Source: Chitinophaga arvensicola (GTDB lineage Bacteria; Bacteroidota; Bacteroidia; Chitinophagales; Chitinophagaceae). From it: 64,000 nucleotides of DNA. Each line of letters starts with the position of its first letter. The stretch's first letter is position 1. Below, one piece after another: positions 33,299 to 42,921 of this stretch. Where the stretch lies: the NCBI RefSeq assembly GCF_900110835.1, contig NZ_FOJG01000002.1, forward strand, positions 3,860,698 to 3,924,697, in the 5' to 3' direction. The position numbers and the translations under genes were made by a program. The notes below the pieces were generated by a model. That model saw only the letters and a program-made list of their open reading frames with translations, was not told the origin of the DNA and ran no database searches.

Positions 33299-34033
33299 TT
33301 GAGCCAGGAACATTGCGATCACGCCCCAATATCCAAAAAAGAAATACAAGATAAGATTGATCAGTATGGATGCTATATTATCGGCATTGAATCAGAGGAC
33401 CACCTTCCCGGTTTTGCATATACGATTGGTTTAACACAGCAATTCAATCATCCGGAGATCATCTGCTTTGGTCTATCAACCGGGCTTTTAAAAGATATTT
33501 TGAATGATGCATGTGAGCTGATAAAAAATGGCCAGTCATTTCAGCCGGGTATTGATTATGATGACTTTCTGGAAGATTTTCCTCTACAATTTCTATCCGT
33601 TGATCAATCGTTTTTACCAGACTACTTTGGCATTGCCAATGCCTTCTACCACGCCAGTGAATATACAGCACTACAACTCGTATGGCCTGATAAACAAAGC
33701 CTGTTCCCCTGGGAAACGGGCTTCCATGCTGCGTGGAAATTTAAGCAACCACTTCTGGACAGAAATACTGATTTTAAGTTTTATGAAGAAAGAAATGTGG
33801 CGGTATTTACTACAAGTCATGTTTTGGCAGGTAAGCCTATCCTGTATGTTTATCACAATGAGGATGGAGCCTGGCAGTTTCATAGTGAGCAGGCACCCGA
33901 TCTAAAAGACTCAAAACTCGTTTGTCTGGAAGAAATTACGCGCATCGATACCGGTGTAAATGAACTATTTGATTTACCCTTAGGTAAAAGTGCCTGGCGA
34001 GAGTCTGCCAATGATCCATGGGAATGGGAATAA
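33299..34033 (+). CDS. DUF4262-domain protein (TTG start)
   Basis: 244 residues. The first part matches DUF4262: YGCYIIGIESEDHLPGFAYT, then HPEIICFGLSTGLLKDILND, GIDYDDF, and YALQLVWPD-type text (TALQLVWPDKQSLFPWE). The remaining 100 residues hold a second beta-rich part. The frame contains no internal methionine codon at all, so translation must begin at a non-ATG codon; TTG at 33299 is the best placed. Cytoplasmic, function unknown. DUF4262 proteins are scattered in bacteria and often turn up near toxins or mobile genes, but no such neighbour is present here. Confidence 0.8.
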   Translation: MSQEHCDHAPISKKEIQDKIDQYGCYIIGIESEDHLPGFAYTIGLTQQFNHPEIICFGLSTGLLKDILNDACELIKNGQSFQPGIDYDDFLEDFPLQFLSVDQSFLPDYFGIANAFYHASEYTALQLVWPDKQSLFPWETGFHAAWKFKQPLLDRNTDFKFYEERNVAVFTTSHVLAGKPILYVYHNEDGAWQFHSEQAPDLKDSKLVCLEEITRIDTGVNELFDLPLGKSAWRESANDPWEWE

Positions 34034-34192
34034 CGCTTTTCCAGCAATTGTCCGTAGCATTAAGCCCTTCATGATAAGATCATCCACGAATGCCACCTTT
34101 TATAACTCACAGAAAATGAGCCCCTCTCATATTAACTATTTTCACAAAGGCAGGAAAGGCTATATATTTAGTCCCTAATAAAATTTATTCCT

Positions 34193-35350
34193 TTGAGAAA
34201 GCTTCTTCCCATTTTGTTATCCGCAGCAGCCCTTTATGGTTGCTCCAAAGAGAAAGATAACACCGACAAATATGATCCCGGGCTTCGTGTTTTTGCTACC
34301 ACTGCCAGAATTGCAGTAATTACTATTGATGGCGATGCGCTACAATTCCAGCTGGTAGGGGATCCTGACAAACTGAAAACATACAACGCAGCCCTTGAGG
34401 TAGAGAAAGACGGAAGTGTAATTCGTTACCCCATGACGAGCCGCAATCAGATACTCACACTCACCGGCCTTCCCAGGAAAGCGGCCTACAAAACCAGGCT
34501 ATTATTATCCAGTGGCGCCGAAACCCAGGTAGCAGACTCGATAACAGCAATAACAGCATCTTACAGCATTGATTACAAGAAAATGTATAACGCTGGTACG
34601 CCTACCTGGACCAACTTTTTTAATGTCAAAAAAATGGTGGGTGTAGCTGATGGTACACAGGTGTTTTATGGAGAAGGATTTTCAAATCAGACCAATACAG
34701 CGGTATTGATTCCACCGGATGACCCGTCCACTCCCATCTACCTGAAAGTTACCACAGTGAACGATAATGAACTAAGCGTTAAATTTCCGGCAAACATGTT
34801 CCCCAATCCTCCATACGTGGATTTTAAGAACTATTACCTGAAAATCAATAACGAAATTCTCAGATCATCTGATGCCATTGTAAACTCTACACTGGATTCT
34901 GTTATGATGAAGGTCTGGAATAACGATATTATCCTTGATTCTGCCGTACACCGCCTTGCCGGCAGTAATAATGGCTGTATGTACATTAGCCTTAATGGAC
35001 GGTTTCTCAATCAGAACCAGGGCGTTAGTCCCCGCTTTATTCAAGGTCTGCAGGCTATCCCCAGTAAAACAGAAGTAGAAATCTTCCAGGGAACAACATT
35101 CGTAACGGTGGTTGAAATTACCCAGGGGGCACACCAGGGATGCAACACCGGATTTGCAGTAAATGATAACCAGTTGGTAAGCGGTTCTCCGGGAGTGGAA
35201 TCGATGCTGGCCTATAATGAAATTCATCAGATAGTAGCATATGCCCAGATACCCGCGGGTACCTATAATATGAATGTTAAATTCACACTGGACGATGGCT
35301 CCATCAAAAGAACCAACAAAATGACCTGTGTGGTAACAGCGCCTAAATAA
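34193..35350 (+). CDS. Hypothetical TIG-like lipoprotein (TTG start)
   Basis: 385 residues starting with TTG at 34193, which directly opens the lipoprotein signal (lipobox LYGC, Cys17, then SKEKDN). No ATG fits the signal peptide. The mature part is beta-rich. The region about 150-215 (VADGTQVFYGEGFSNQTNTA and NELSVKFPANMF) looks like an IPT/TIG domain, and the C-terminal part is unknown. It should sit on the outer membrane. A strong terminator follows 19 bp after the stop, separating it from the ECF/FecR locus, so it is not clearly part of that system. Confidence 0.78.
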   Translation: MRKLLPILLSAAALYGCSKEKDNTDKYDPGLRVFATTARIAVITIDGDALQFQLVGDPDKLKTYNAALEVEKDGSVIRYPMTSRNQILTLTGLPRKAAYKTRLLLSSGAETQVADSITAITASYSIDYKKMYNAGTPTWTNFFNVKKMVGVADGTQVFYGEGFSNQTNTAVLIPPDDPSTPIYLKVTTVNDNELSVKFPANMFPNPPYVDFKNYYLKINNEILRSSDAIVNSTLDSVMMKVWNNDIILDSAVHRLAGSNNGCMYISLNGRFLNQNQGVSPRFIQGLQAIPSKTEVEIFQGTTFVTVVEITQGAHQGCNTGFAVNDNQLVSGSPGVESMLAYNEIHQIVAYAQIPAGTYNMNVKFTLDDGSIKRTNKMTCVVTAPK

Positions 35351-35369
35351 TTATAAAGCCAACTACCCG

Positions 35370-35406
35370 AACAGCCATAGAAGGACTTTCTATGGCTGTT
35401 TTTTTT
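35370..35406 (+). terminator. Rho-independent terminator
   Basis: Perfect 13-bp stem (35370-35382 with 35388-35400), 5-nt loop GGACT, and a run of T through 35406. Confidence 0.92.
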
Positions 35407-35482
35407 GTCTTCTGTCAGGAAATAATCACGAATAGTTGGGCGAGAAAATGTATTTTTATCCGGAAGGCATGCATTTTCATTC

Positions 35483-36055
35483 ATGGGGAATAAGGGCGCA
35501 CATAGAGATCCGGACGACGCGACTTTGCTGGGAAAGCTGAAAGAAAACAGTGTAGAAGCATTTAACGCACTATATGACCGTTACTGGGCAACGGTATACA
35601 ATGCTGCCTTTAAACGGCTCGGGGATGCCGATCCGGCCAAAGATATCACACAGGACTTCTTCCTCCAGTTATGGAACCGCCGGCAGGAACTACAGATCCT
35701 TCATTTACCCGCTTATATTCATACCGCTGTACGCAACCGCGTGCTGAATTTACTGGAGAGTCACCGGCAGTTTCTGCCCATGGAAAACCTGTTGTTACAG
35801 GAACCCGTAGCCGGAGAACATGCCGATGGGCTTATCCGTCGTAATGAATGGCTGCAACAATATAATGCGCTCGTTGATGCCTTGCCACCTGCCCGCCAGG
35901 AAATCTTCCGGCTGCGTTATACCGAGGGCGCCAGTTCCGAAGAAATTGCCCGGCAACTCAACATTTCCCGCAAAACGGTGCAAAACCAACTGGGCAAAGC
36001 CCTGGCGAAACTCCGCTCCTCGCTGGCCCAGTTACTGATGATCCTCTTTTCCTGA
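35483..36055 (+). CDS. ECF sigma factor of FecI type
   Basis: 190 residues. Region 2 (about 25-90) with FNALYDRYWATVYNAAFKRL and AKDITQDFFLQLWNRRQEL; region 4 (about 130-180) with LPPARQEIFRLRYTEGASSE and the helix-turn-helix IARQLNISRKTVQNQLGKAL. This is the ECF group that partners FecR proteins in SusC/SusD loci of Bacteroidota. It is the first of four co-directed genes: sigma, FecR (52 bp later), SusC with STN domain, SusD. In this scheme the SusC receptor signals ligand presence through FecR to free the sigma factor, which then transcribes susCD. Confidence 0.93.
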   Translation: MGNKGAHRDPDDATLLGKLKENSVEAFNALYDRYWATVYNAAFKRLGDADPAKDITQDFFLQLWNRRQELQILHLPAYIHTAVRNRVLNLLESHRQFLPMENLLLQEPVAGEHADGLIRRNEWLQQYNALVDALPPARQEIFRLRYTEGASSEEIARQLNISRKTVQNQLGKALAKLRSSLAQLLMILFS

Positions 36056-36107
36056 AAAATATTTTTACCTGGCGTGGGGCTTTTCTTTTTCCGGCTGTCT
36101 ATAGATT

Positions 36108-37079
36108 ATGGACCAGGAATATCTCCTCGAAATACTGAAAAAATACCGCCAGGGAATCACCACTGATGAAGAAGCGCAATTTCTGCTGCAGAGCTATGAT
36201 GCGTTTGATGCCCAGCCGGATATAACTCCCATGCTCACCAGTGGGGAGCGCGAGCAATTAAAGCATCGTATCCACACAGGTATTCTTGAGCAGATTACAC
36301 CCGTGCCGGCTGTGCACCACCGCATCATTCCGTGGCGCAGAATTGCCGCTGCTGTATTACTGGTGACAGGCCTCGCCGGCACAGCTTTCATCCTGTTTCA
36401 ACAAAAGAAACCATTGCCGGCAACAATTGCCAGTCAAACAATAGTGCGACCAGAAAATGAGAATAACCTGATCGCCTTGCCCGATGGCAGCAGTGTATTG
36501 GTGAGTGCGGGTAGCAGCCTGCAATATCCGCCATCCTTTGAAGGCCTTCCGCGCCGGGAGGTATACCTGCAGGGGAAAGCACTGTTCACCGTAGAACAAC
36601 GCCATAGTCAGCCTTTTATAGTAAATGCCGGCGGACTGCAAACCACCGTACTCGGTACCACCTTCGAAGTGGCCACACAACAAACAGGCGAAGTAAAAGT
36701 AACCGTGACCCGCGGGCGTGTAAGAGTAAATGATAAACGTCGTTCTTTAGGTGAATTGTCGGCCAATGAACAAATGGTATATGACAGCAGGGAAGGCGAT
36801 GCACAGCACCTTCAGCTACCATCTTTGGCACCACCTGCCTGGCAGCAGGAAGATATGCTGTTTGATGATGTAACACTCAAACAGGCAGCACAGTTACTGG
36901 AAGACCGCTTTCATGTAACCATTGCGATAGCCAATGAACAGCTCCGCCAGCAGCGGTTCTCGACTATTGTATTGAAAAAGGAATCGCTATCACAGATTCT
37001 ACACAGTATTTGCACCTTTCATAAAGCAGGTTATACCTTAGACAGTATCAAGCGATCTGTCATTATTTACAAGCCGTAA
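36108..37079 (+). CDS. FecR-family anti-sigma factor (DUF4974)
   Basis: 323 residues. A short cytoplasmic sigma-binding part (about 1-75), one membrane helix (about 79-98, IAAAVLLVTGLAGTAFILF), then the periplasmic FecR domain (about 115-215: LPDGSSVLVSAGSSLQYP, REVYLQGKALFTV, TVLGTTFEV), and the C-terminal DUF4974 (about 245-322: DVTLKQAAQLLEDRFHVTI). It receives the signal from the STN domain of the SusC receptor 171 bp downstream. All parts are intact. Confidence 0.94.
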   Translation: MDQEYLLEILKKYRQGITTDEEAQFLLQSYDAFDAQPDITPMLTSGEREQLKHRIHTGILEQITPVPAVHHRIIPWRRIAAAVLLVTGLAGTAFILFQQKKPLPATIASQTIVRPENENNLIALPDGSSVLVSAGSSLQYPPSFEGLPRREVYLQGKALFTVEQRHSQPFIVNAGGLQTTVLGTTFEVATQQTGEVKVTVTRGRVRVNDKRRSLGELSANEQMVYDSREGDAQHLQLPSLAPPAWQQEDMLFDDVTLKQAAQLLEDRFHVTIAIANEQLRQQRFSTIVLKKESLSQILHSICTFHKAGYTLDSIKRSVIIYKP

Positions 37080-37134
37080 AACGCGGCACAACCAAAATCA
37101 TTTACATGTACAGGAACAGCCAACCACCTTAAAT

Positions 37135-37158
37135 AAAAAACCTCTGCGTGAGCAGAGG
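37135..37158 (-). terminator. Hairpin oriented as a minus-strand terminator in the susC leader
   Basis: 7-bp stem CCTCTGC/GCAGAGG with loop GTGA (37141-37158). The six A residues at 37135-37140 become a T run only on the minus strand. On the plus strand no T run follows, so the hairpin would not stop the FecR/susC transcript. It may end an antisense RNA from the susC leader. Confidence 0.55.
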
Positions 37159-37250
37159 CCGTCGCCACGTGCAACTGCAAATTGCGCCATGGCGTCCCAG
37201 AGTCAAAAGCCCGCGCTAACGGGTCATTTTTCACCAGCAATCACTAATGT

Positions 37251-40200
37251 ATGAAATTTTCTGCACTCGCGGCGGGAAGCAGGTTTGCTTTCCCTGCGCT
37301 GCCTTGTACACCTTTCCTGTATCGATGTATGCGTATCTCTTTGTTATCTTTTTTTCTGGTCGCACTTTCTGTACAACTGCTGACTGCCGCCGACGTAAAG
37401 GCGCAGCGGCTGGAGCAACTGTCTGTAGACGTATCGCTGCAAAATGCATCCCTGCTGGAAGCATTCAAACAGATAGAAGACCAGACCGCTTTCCGCTTTA
37501 TGTACCGCAAATCGGACATCGGGCATATACGTCACCTGAACGTTGCAGCAGGAAAACAAAATCTCGCCGCAGTACTCGGACGCTTGTTGGCGCCGCATCA
37601 TCTCTCCTTTCGCCAGGTAGACAACCGTATCCTGATACAAACAGCAGACGAGACCGCAACTCCGCCATCACTGCCGGCCGACAGCCTGCACCATATTTCC
37701 GGCCGCGTTACGGGCGATGACGGCAATCCTGTTATAGGCGCTACCGTCGTGGTGAAAGGCACATCCAAAGGCGCCATCACCAACGAAAACGGACAGTTCA
37801 CCATTGCTGATATTCCGGAAGGAGCAACACTGACAGTGACCTCACTCGGCTACCGTCAGATAGAATTTCAGGTGAAAGACCGTGGCCCGCTGGCCCTACA
37901 GCTCCCTCTGCAAACCGGTGGCTCCCGCCTCAATGAAGTAATAGTGATTGGCTACGGCACACAACAAAAGCGCGAGCTGACCGGCTCCATCGGGAAAGTA
38001 GGCGCACTGAATGCTGAAGAGAATATGGTGAGTAATCCCATCTCCGCTTTACAGGGCCGTGTGGCAGGTCTGGCAGTGAGCAATACCGGCGCTGCTCCCG
38101 GTTCCATGCCCAACTTCACCATCCGTGGCGTGCAAACGGTGCAAAGCAACCTCACAGGTAGTGGCTCTAATCCACTGATTGTGGTAGACGGTCTTGTTAT
38201 TGACGCCGGCCCGGAAGGGGCAAACGCCAACTTCAGTATGTTCAACCTCAACCCGCAGGACATCGCATCTATCGAAGTACTGAAAGATGCCGCATCATCC
38301 GCGATCTACGGTGCACGCGGCGCACAGGGAGTAATTATGATCACAACGAAGAAAGGCAACTTCGGCGCCAGACCAACCGTGACCATCAACGCCTACACCG
38401 GCGCAAACTCCTCTCATTTCAGCTATCGCCCCCTCAACAATGCAGAATATAGCATGATGTTCAGTGAAGCACGGCAGAACCGGATCAATGATATAAAAGG
38501 AAAACTCACAGGCACCGTACCTCCATCTGAAGAAGCACGCCTGCGCCAGGAAATGGCCATGCTCGGCCTGCAGATAGAAGAGATGCAGATGGGCAACAGT
38601 GATATCAACTGGCTCAACAAAGTAGTTCCCCGCAATGCTGCCCTCAGCAATATCCAGGCGAGTGTAAGCGGCGGTAGCAATCAAACCAGTTACTACCTCT
38701 CTTTCGGCAAATACAGTGAAAACAATGCTACTGGTACGGGTAGGCTTGACCGTTATTCCGCCAAGCTGGCCCTGACGCAAAAAGTGAACCGCTGGCTCAA
38801 GGCTGGTGCCGATTTCAGCATCTCAAAAGTAAAAAACGACGGCATTTCCAGCGCCATCGGTGATGCTATCAGCGCACGCCCCGATACACCCGATTCCATC
38901 AAGCTGCTGGAAAATGGCACCTGGGATTACTGGTACGGCTACCAGCCGCATCCCCTCGGTATTCTGAACGGCTATTATAAAAATGAAAAAGACAACTGGA
39001 ACTATACCGGTAACGTATTCGCAGAAGCCACCATCAACAAAAATTTCTCCTTCCGCTCCATGGTGGCCGGTTCCCGCAGTGAAAGCATACAGGCCAATTT
39101 CGCCTCGCCTTTCAGCTACAACGGCCTGGGCACAAAAGGCGACTACATGGAGAATGGTAACAGCGGGATCCGTTATACGCTGAACAATGTACTGACCTAC
39201 CGCTTCGGCTATAGCCAGCTGAAGTCGGACGTAGTAGTGGGCCAGGAATTTACCGGCAATCAATACCGCACCACGGCCATGAACCTGCAAGGTTTCCCGT
39301 TAATAGAAGGACTCTGGAAACCAGGCAACGCTTCTGTAGCCACCAATTTCTACAACAGCGGTAACCGTTTTTATGAAGAATATTCCGAATCCTATTTCCT
39401 GCGCTCCAATATGAGCTGGGCCGGCAAATACTTGCTGAGTCTCAGTTTAAGACGAGACGGCAGCAGCAAACTGGAAAACAACCGGCATGCCTGGTTCCCG
39501 GCAATCTCGGGCGGATGGATCGTTTCCGATGAATCATTTCTCCGGGGTAACCATCTGCTGAGTTATTTAAAAGTACGCAGCAGCTTTGGTATCACTGGTA
39601 ACATCCGCCCGATCGGATTGTATGATACCCGCGACCTGGTCAACAGTGCGCTGTATCTCAACCAGCCGGCACTACGCTTCAATACTACACTGGGTAATCC
39701 CGATCTGAAATGGGAACGGACACGCCAGCACGACATCGGCCTGGAAACCCGCTTCTTCGACGACCGCCTGTCTGTCACAGCAGAGTATTACATGAAGAAA
39801 ACGGATAACCTGCTTTCCAGTCGCCAGATCCCCTTCTCCAGCGGTGGCTTTATATCACAGCGGGTGAATGTGGGCGCCATGACCAACCAAGGCGTAGACC
39901 TTTCCGTAGGACTTTCTAGTCGCCCGGGTACTGCCTTCCGCTGGGAAGTAACAGCGGTGGCAAACATCAACCGTAACCGTGTCACTGAACTACGCGACAG
40001 CACCATGGGGTATGGCGTTTACTTCCCGGGAAGCCCTTCAGGCGTCATGCGTATCGGTCAGCCACTGGGTTTGCTGCAATTGTATAATTCAAAAGGAGTA
40101 GATCCACAGACCGGCGATATGATATATGAAGATCGCAACAAAGATGGGATCATCAACCAGGAGGATATGATCTATGTGCCTATCGCGCAACCTAAAATCA

Positions 40201-40715
40201 CCGGTGGTTTCAACGTAGACTTAGGCTGGAAAGGCTTTAGCCTTAACACCCAACTCGCCTTCAACCTGGGCAACAAGATCTATAACTTCAGTGAGCAGCG
40301 TTACCGCAGCTATGATTATGATCTCTATACCGGCGTGATGAACAATAAACCCAGCTGGGTACTGGAGCGCTGGCAGCAACCGGGCGACAAAAGCCGCTAT
40401 CCACGTGCGATTACGGGTGTACATGGCGCAGGGCAAACAACCGACTGGAACATTATGCCTTCCACGCAGTATCTATACAGTGGTTCTTACCTCCGCTGCC
40501 GTAACGTGACACTCGCTTACAACCTGCCTGCCACCTTAACCGGTAAAGCAGGAATACAACAGGTACGGGTATACGCTGCTACGCAAAATCTTTTTACCAT
40601 CAAAGATAAACGCCTGAATGCCGACGACCCGGAACAAGCGCTGGAATCAGGTTTGCAGCAAGACGTTGCGCCACTGCCACGCGCATTTTCATTTGGTATT
40701 GATTTCCGGTTCTGA
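37251..40715 (+). CDS. susC: SusC/RagA TonB-dependent receptor with STN domain
   Basis: 1154 residues. The first ATG (37251) gives a long leader; the second (37329, MRISLLSFFLVALSVQLL) gives a more standard signal peptide ending VKAQ, and either may be used. An STN domain follows (about 55-125: DVSLQNASLLEAFKQIEDQT, RFMYRKSD), then the carboxypeptidase-like domain (ISGRVTGDDGNPVIGATVVV), the TonB-box/plug part (LNEVIVIGYGTQQKRELTGS, LIVVDGLVI) and the barrel ending FSFGIDFRF. The STN domain is the signal-transducing part in FecA-type receptors and fits the ECF/FecR pair in front. The substrate is unknown, because no enzyme gene is linked. Confidence 0.95.
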   Translation: MKFSALAAGSRFAFPALPCTPFLYRCMRISLLSFFLVALSVQLLTAADVKAQRLEQLSVDVSLQNASLLEAFKQIEDQTAFRFMYRKSDIGHIRHLNVAAGKQNLAAVLGRLLAPHHLSFRQVDNRILIQTADETATPPSLPADSLHHISGRVTGDDGNPVIGATVVVKGTSKGAITNENGQFTIADIPEGATLTVTSLGYRQIEFQVKDRGPLALQLPLQTGGSRLNEVIVIGYGTQQKRELTGSIGKVGALNAEENMVSNPISALQGRVAGLAVSNTGAAPGSMPNFTIRGVQTVQSNLTGSGSNPLIVVDGLVIDAGPEGANANFSMFNLNPQDIASIEVLKDAASSAIYGARGAQGVIMITTKKGNFGARPTVTINAYTGANSSHFSYRPLNNAEYSMMFSEARQNRINDIKGKLTGTVPPSEEARLRQEMAMLGLQIEEMQMGNSDINWLNKVVPRNAALSNIQASVSGGSNQTSYYLSFGKYSENNATGTGRLDRYSAKLALTQKVNRWLKAGADFSISKVKNDGISSAIGDAISARPDTPDSIKLLENGTWDYWYGYQPHPLGILNGYYKNEKDNWNYTGNVFAEATINKNFSFRSMVAGSRSESIQANFASPFSYNGLGTKGDYMENGNSGIRYTLNNVLTYRFGYSQLKSDVVVGQEFTGNQYRTTAMNLQGFPLIEGLWKPGNASVATNFYNSGNRFYEEYSESYFLRSNMSWAGKYLLSLSLRRDGSSKLENNRHAWFPAISGGWIVSDESFLRGNHLLSYLKVRSSFGITGNIRPIGLYDTRDLVNSALYLNQPALRFNTTLGNPDLKWERTRQHDIGLETRFFDDRLSVTAEYYMKKTDNLLSSRQIPFSSGGFISQRVNVGAMTNQGVDLSVGLSSRPGTAFRWEVTAVANINRNRVTELRDSTMGYGVYFPGSPSGVMRIGQPLGLLQLYNSKGVDPQTGDMIYEDRNKDGIINQEDMIYVPIAQPKITGGFNVDLGWKGFSLNTQLAFNLGNKIYNFSEQRYRSYDYDLYTGVMNNKPSWVLERWQQPGDKSRYPRAITGVHGAGQTTDWNIMPSTQYLYSGSYLRCRNVTLAYNLPATLTGKAGIQQVRVYAATQNLFTIKDKRLNADDPEQALESGLQQDVAPLPRAFSFGIDFRF

Positions 40716-40738
40716 TTCACCTTTAAACGAGAAAACAC

Positions 40739-42124
40739 ATGCTACATTCGTATAAAAAAATACTTGCTGTTATATGTCTTACCGGCCTTATGGGCTGCGG
40801 CAAATACCTGGACCGGCCTTCTCCGGATCAGGCAATTGGCAAAGGACAAATCAGTGACAAGGATCTTCCCCTGCTGCTGAAAGGCGCTTACCTGAGCATG
40901 GCCGGCACCTGGCCGCCACAGTCGTACCCGATGACAGACATCTACAGCGATGATATCATCTCTTTGCAGGGCGGCAATCCTGCCCAATACAATCCACAGG
41001 CTTATGAAGCCTGTAATCCTTCTCCGGCAGATGGGTTTGGCATCGGCCGTTACTATCAGGCGGCCTATACCGCCATTGGCAATGCAAATTTTATCATCAC
41101 CATGATAGGTGACAATCCTGCCTCTGCACAGCTGAAACAGTTGCTGGGAGAAGCCCTCACGGTGCGTGCGCATTCCTACCTGATGCTTGCTGATATATTA
41201 GGAGGCGTAGTACTCATGACCAGCGTGGAAACGGATAATGCCCTCATTCGCCGCCCTAAAAGCAGTGAAACTGAAGTGCTGGATGCAGTGGAAAAAGACC
41301 TGCAGACGGCTATTCCTTTACTGGCAGACTTCTCCACACCAGGCGCCGTATCCAGGCAAGCAGCAGAGTTGCTCCTGGCAAGAGTTTCATTGCAGCGGAG
41401 CAAATATCCCCGGGCAAAAGAACTGGCCGAAAATGTGATCGGCGCGGGGAAAAACAGTCTTTCCAAAAATACCTATTCTTCTATCTTCCTATATAATTCG
41501 CCAACAACAGAAATGATCTGGCGCATGGCGGATGGCCCCATGCCCTCCGCGTACGACCGTTACGGATTATTTTCATTCTACAGTCCATCAGCGCCTTTTC
41601 GCGGCAATGGCTCCGGTCTTACCTGGATAGATGAAACCCTGGCCGATTCTTATGAAGCCAATGACACCCGCCGCCAGGTGCTGCGCAAACAGCGCAACAA
41701 TGCTACCGGCCAGGAAGTAACTTACATGCTGAAATATTCTACAGATACCTTACAGCCCGCATCTGCCGTATATGTGATCTATCCGCTGCTCCGCATCAGC
41801 GAAGCGTACCTGATTTCAGCAGAGGCAGCTGCCAGGCAAAATGTAGTGGAAACAACCCGTTACAACGAGTTGCGTACCGCCCGTAATGCCAGTGTGAAAT
41901 TACCTGGCGATTTTGCCAGTCCGGCCGCATTCCTGGAAGAACTGGAAAAAGAACGTCGCCGCGAACTCTTGGGTGAAGGACGCCGCTGGCAGGATATGAA
42001 ACGCTTCGGAAAAGCCTTGCCCTTCCTGACATCCAAAGGTCAGAACAACACCCGGCTTTATTTTCCTTTTACAAATACGGAACTGTTGAGAAATCCTCAA
42101 CTGAAGCAAAATGAGGGGTACTAA
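40739..42124 (+). CDS. susD: SusD/RagB lipoprotein
   Basis: 461 residues, on the short side for SusD. Lipobox LMGC (Cys20) then GKYLDRPSPDQ, the usual N-terminus. Helical core with GEALTVRAHSYLMLADILGG and a C-terminal block ELEKERRRELLGEGRRWQDMKR, which is the most conserved SusD part, ending NPQLKQNEGY. It sits 23 bp after SusC, and a strong bidirectional terminator follows, so the operon has no downstream glycosidase. The small size and lack of enzymes suggest a small-molecule or shared-breakdown-product importer, but this is only a guess. Confidence 0.93.
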   Translation: MLHSYKKILAVICLTGLMGCGKYLDRPSPDQAIGKGQISDKDLPLLLKGAYLSMAGTWPPQSYPMTDIYSDDIISLQGGNPAQYNPQAYEACNPSPADGFGIGRYYQAAYTAIGNANFIITMIGDNPASAQLKQLLGEALTVRAHSYLMLADILGGVVLMTSVETDNALIRRPKSSETEVLDAVEKDLQTAIPLLADFSTPGAVSRQAAELLLARVSLQRSKYPRAKELAENVIGAGKNSLSKNTYSSIFLYNSPTTEMIWRMADGPMPSAYDRYGLFSFYSPSAPFRGNGSGLTWIDETLADSYEANDTRRQVLRKQRNNATGQEVTYMLKYSTDTLQPASAVYVIYPLLRISEAYLISAEAAARQNVVETTRYNELRTARNASVKLPGDFASPAAFLEELEKERRRELLGEGRRWQDMKRFGKALPFLTSKGQNNTRLYFPFTNTELLRNPQLKQNEGY

Positions 42125-42135
42125 ATAAGCATTGT

Positions 42136-42167
42136 AAAAAGGCCCTGCAAATTGCAGGGCCTTTTTT
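42136..42167. terminator. Bidirectional rho-independent terminator
   Basis: 8-bp G+C stem GGCCCTGC/GCAGGGCC around AAATT, flanked by AAAAA on the left and TTTTTT on the right. Lies between the convergent susD and LytTR genes. Confidence 0.93.
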
Positions 42168-42170
42168 AAT

Positions 42171-42917
42171 TCAGGAAATATTCTCCAGGTATTTTAATAC
42201 TTCTTCTTTCTTTCTGCTGGAAACAGGAATCTGTTCATCATTCTGCATCTGCAACAGCCCTTCCCGGTAATACTTTTTTACGTACTGGAAATTAACCAGG
42301 TACGACTGATGACACCTGATAAAGCCAAACGGAATGAGAATACTCTCGTATTCTATCAACCCCTTTGATACCAGCATCTCCCGTTTATCCTTCATATAAA
42401 AAGTGGTATATCCTTTATCACTTCTGCAATACATGATATCTTCTATGGACACAATTTCCATGTATTCCACCCGTTTCAGCGCAATACGTTTGGTAGTGGC
42501 AGCGCCTTGTCCCGCATAATGCTGACGGGCGATTTCCAGCTGTTGCTTATCAAACTGCTCCTGCTCGCGGTGCTGATGACATTTGTTCAGCATGGCGGCC
42601 AGCGCCACTTCATCGATCGGTTTCAACAAATAGCCGAAAGCGCCCATATTGAGCGCCTGTATAGCATACTGATCGTAAGCCGTCAGAAAAATCACCTGGT
42701 AATCGTTATTGCCTATTTCATGAAACAACCGAAAACTATCCCCATCTTTCAGCCTGATATCGGCCAGGATAATATCGGGTTTCAATGCAGGAATTTCCTT
42801 TGCCGCTTTCGCTATTTCCGCAGCATGCCCTAATACCTGCACATAAGGAATTTCCTGAACTACCTGCAGGAGATGTTGCAGGATACGTACTTCATCTTCA
42901 AGGATATATAATTTCAT
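42171..42917 (-). CDS. LytTR-type response regulator
   Basis: 248 residues. Receiver domain (about 1-118) with phospho-acceptor Asp53 in DIILADIRLKDGD, the Thr in FLTAYDQYA and Lys in YLLKPID. A LytTR DNA-binding domain (about 145-245) follows with IVSIEDIMYCRSDKGYTTFY and FGFIRCHQSYLVNFQYVKKY. It lies 4 bp after the sensor kinase gene, so the pair forms an operon. LytTR proteins usually bind direct repeats; its targets are likely the divergent susCD locus upstream of the kinase. Short and complete. Confidence 0.93.
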   Translation of the reverse strand: MKLYILEDEVRILQHLLQVVQEIPYVQVLGHAAEIAKAAKEIPALKPDIILADIRLKDGDSFRLFHEIGNNDYQVIFLTAYDQYAIQALNMGAFGYLLKPIDEVALAAMLNKCHQHREQEQFDKQQLEIARQHYAGQGAATTKRIALKRVEYMEIVSIEDIMYCRSDKGYTTFYMKDKREMLVSKGLIEYESILIPFGFIRCHQSYLVNFQYVKKYYREGLLQMQNDEQIPVSSRKKEEVLKYLENIS

Positions 42918-42921
42918 GATG

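Noticed and set aside
33299..34033. DUF4262 gene as part of a toxin-antitoxin or mobile island
   Set aside because: No toxin, integrase, repeats or composition change nearby. The neighbours are ordinary chromosomal genes.
37080..37250. tRNA or riboswitch in the susC leader
   Set aside because: No T-loop or anticodon arm pattern and no match to cobalamin, TPP or SAM switch cores that I can recognise. Only simple hairpins are clear.
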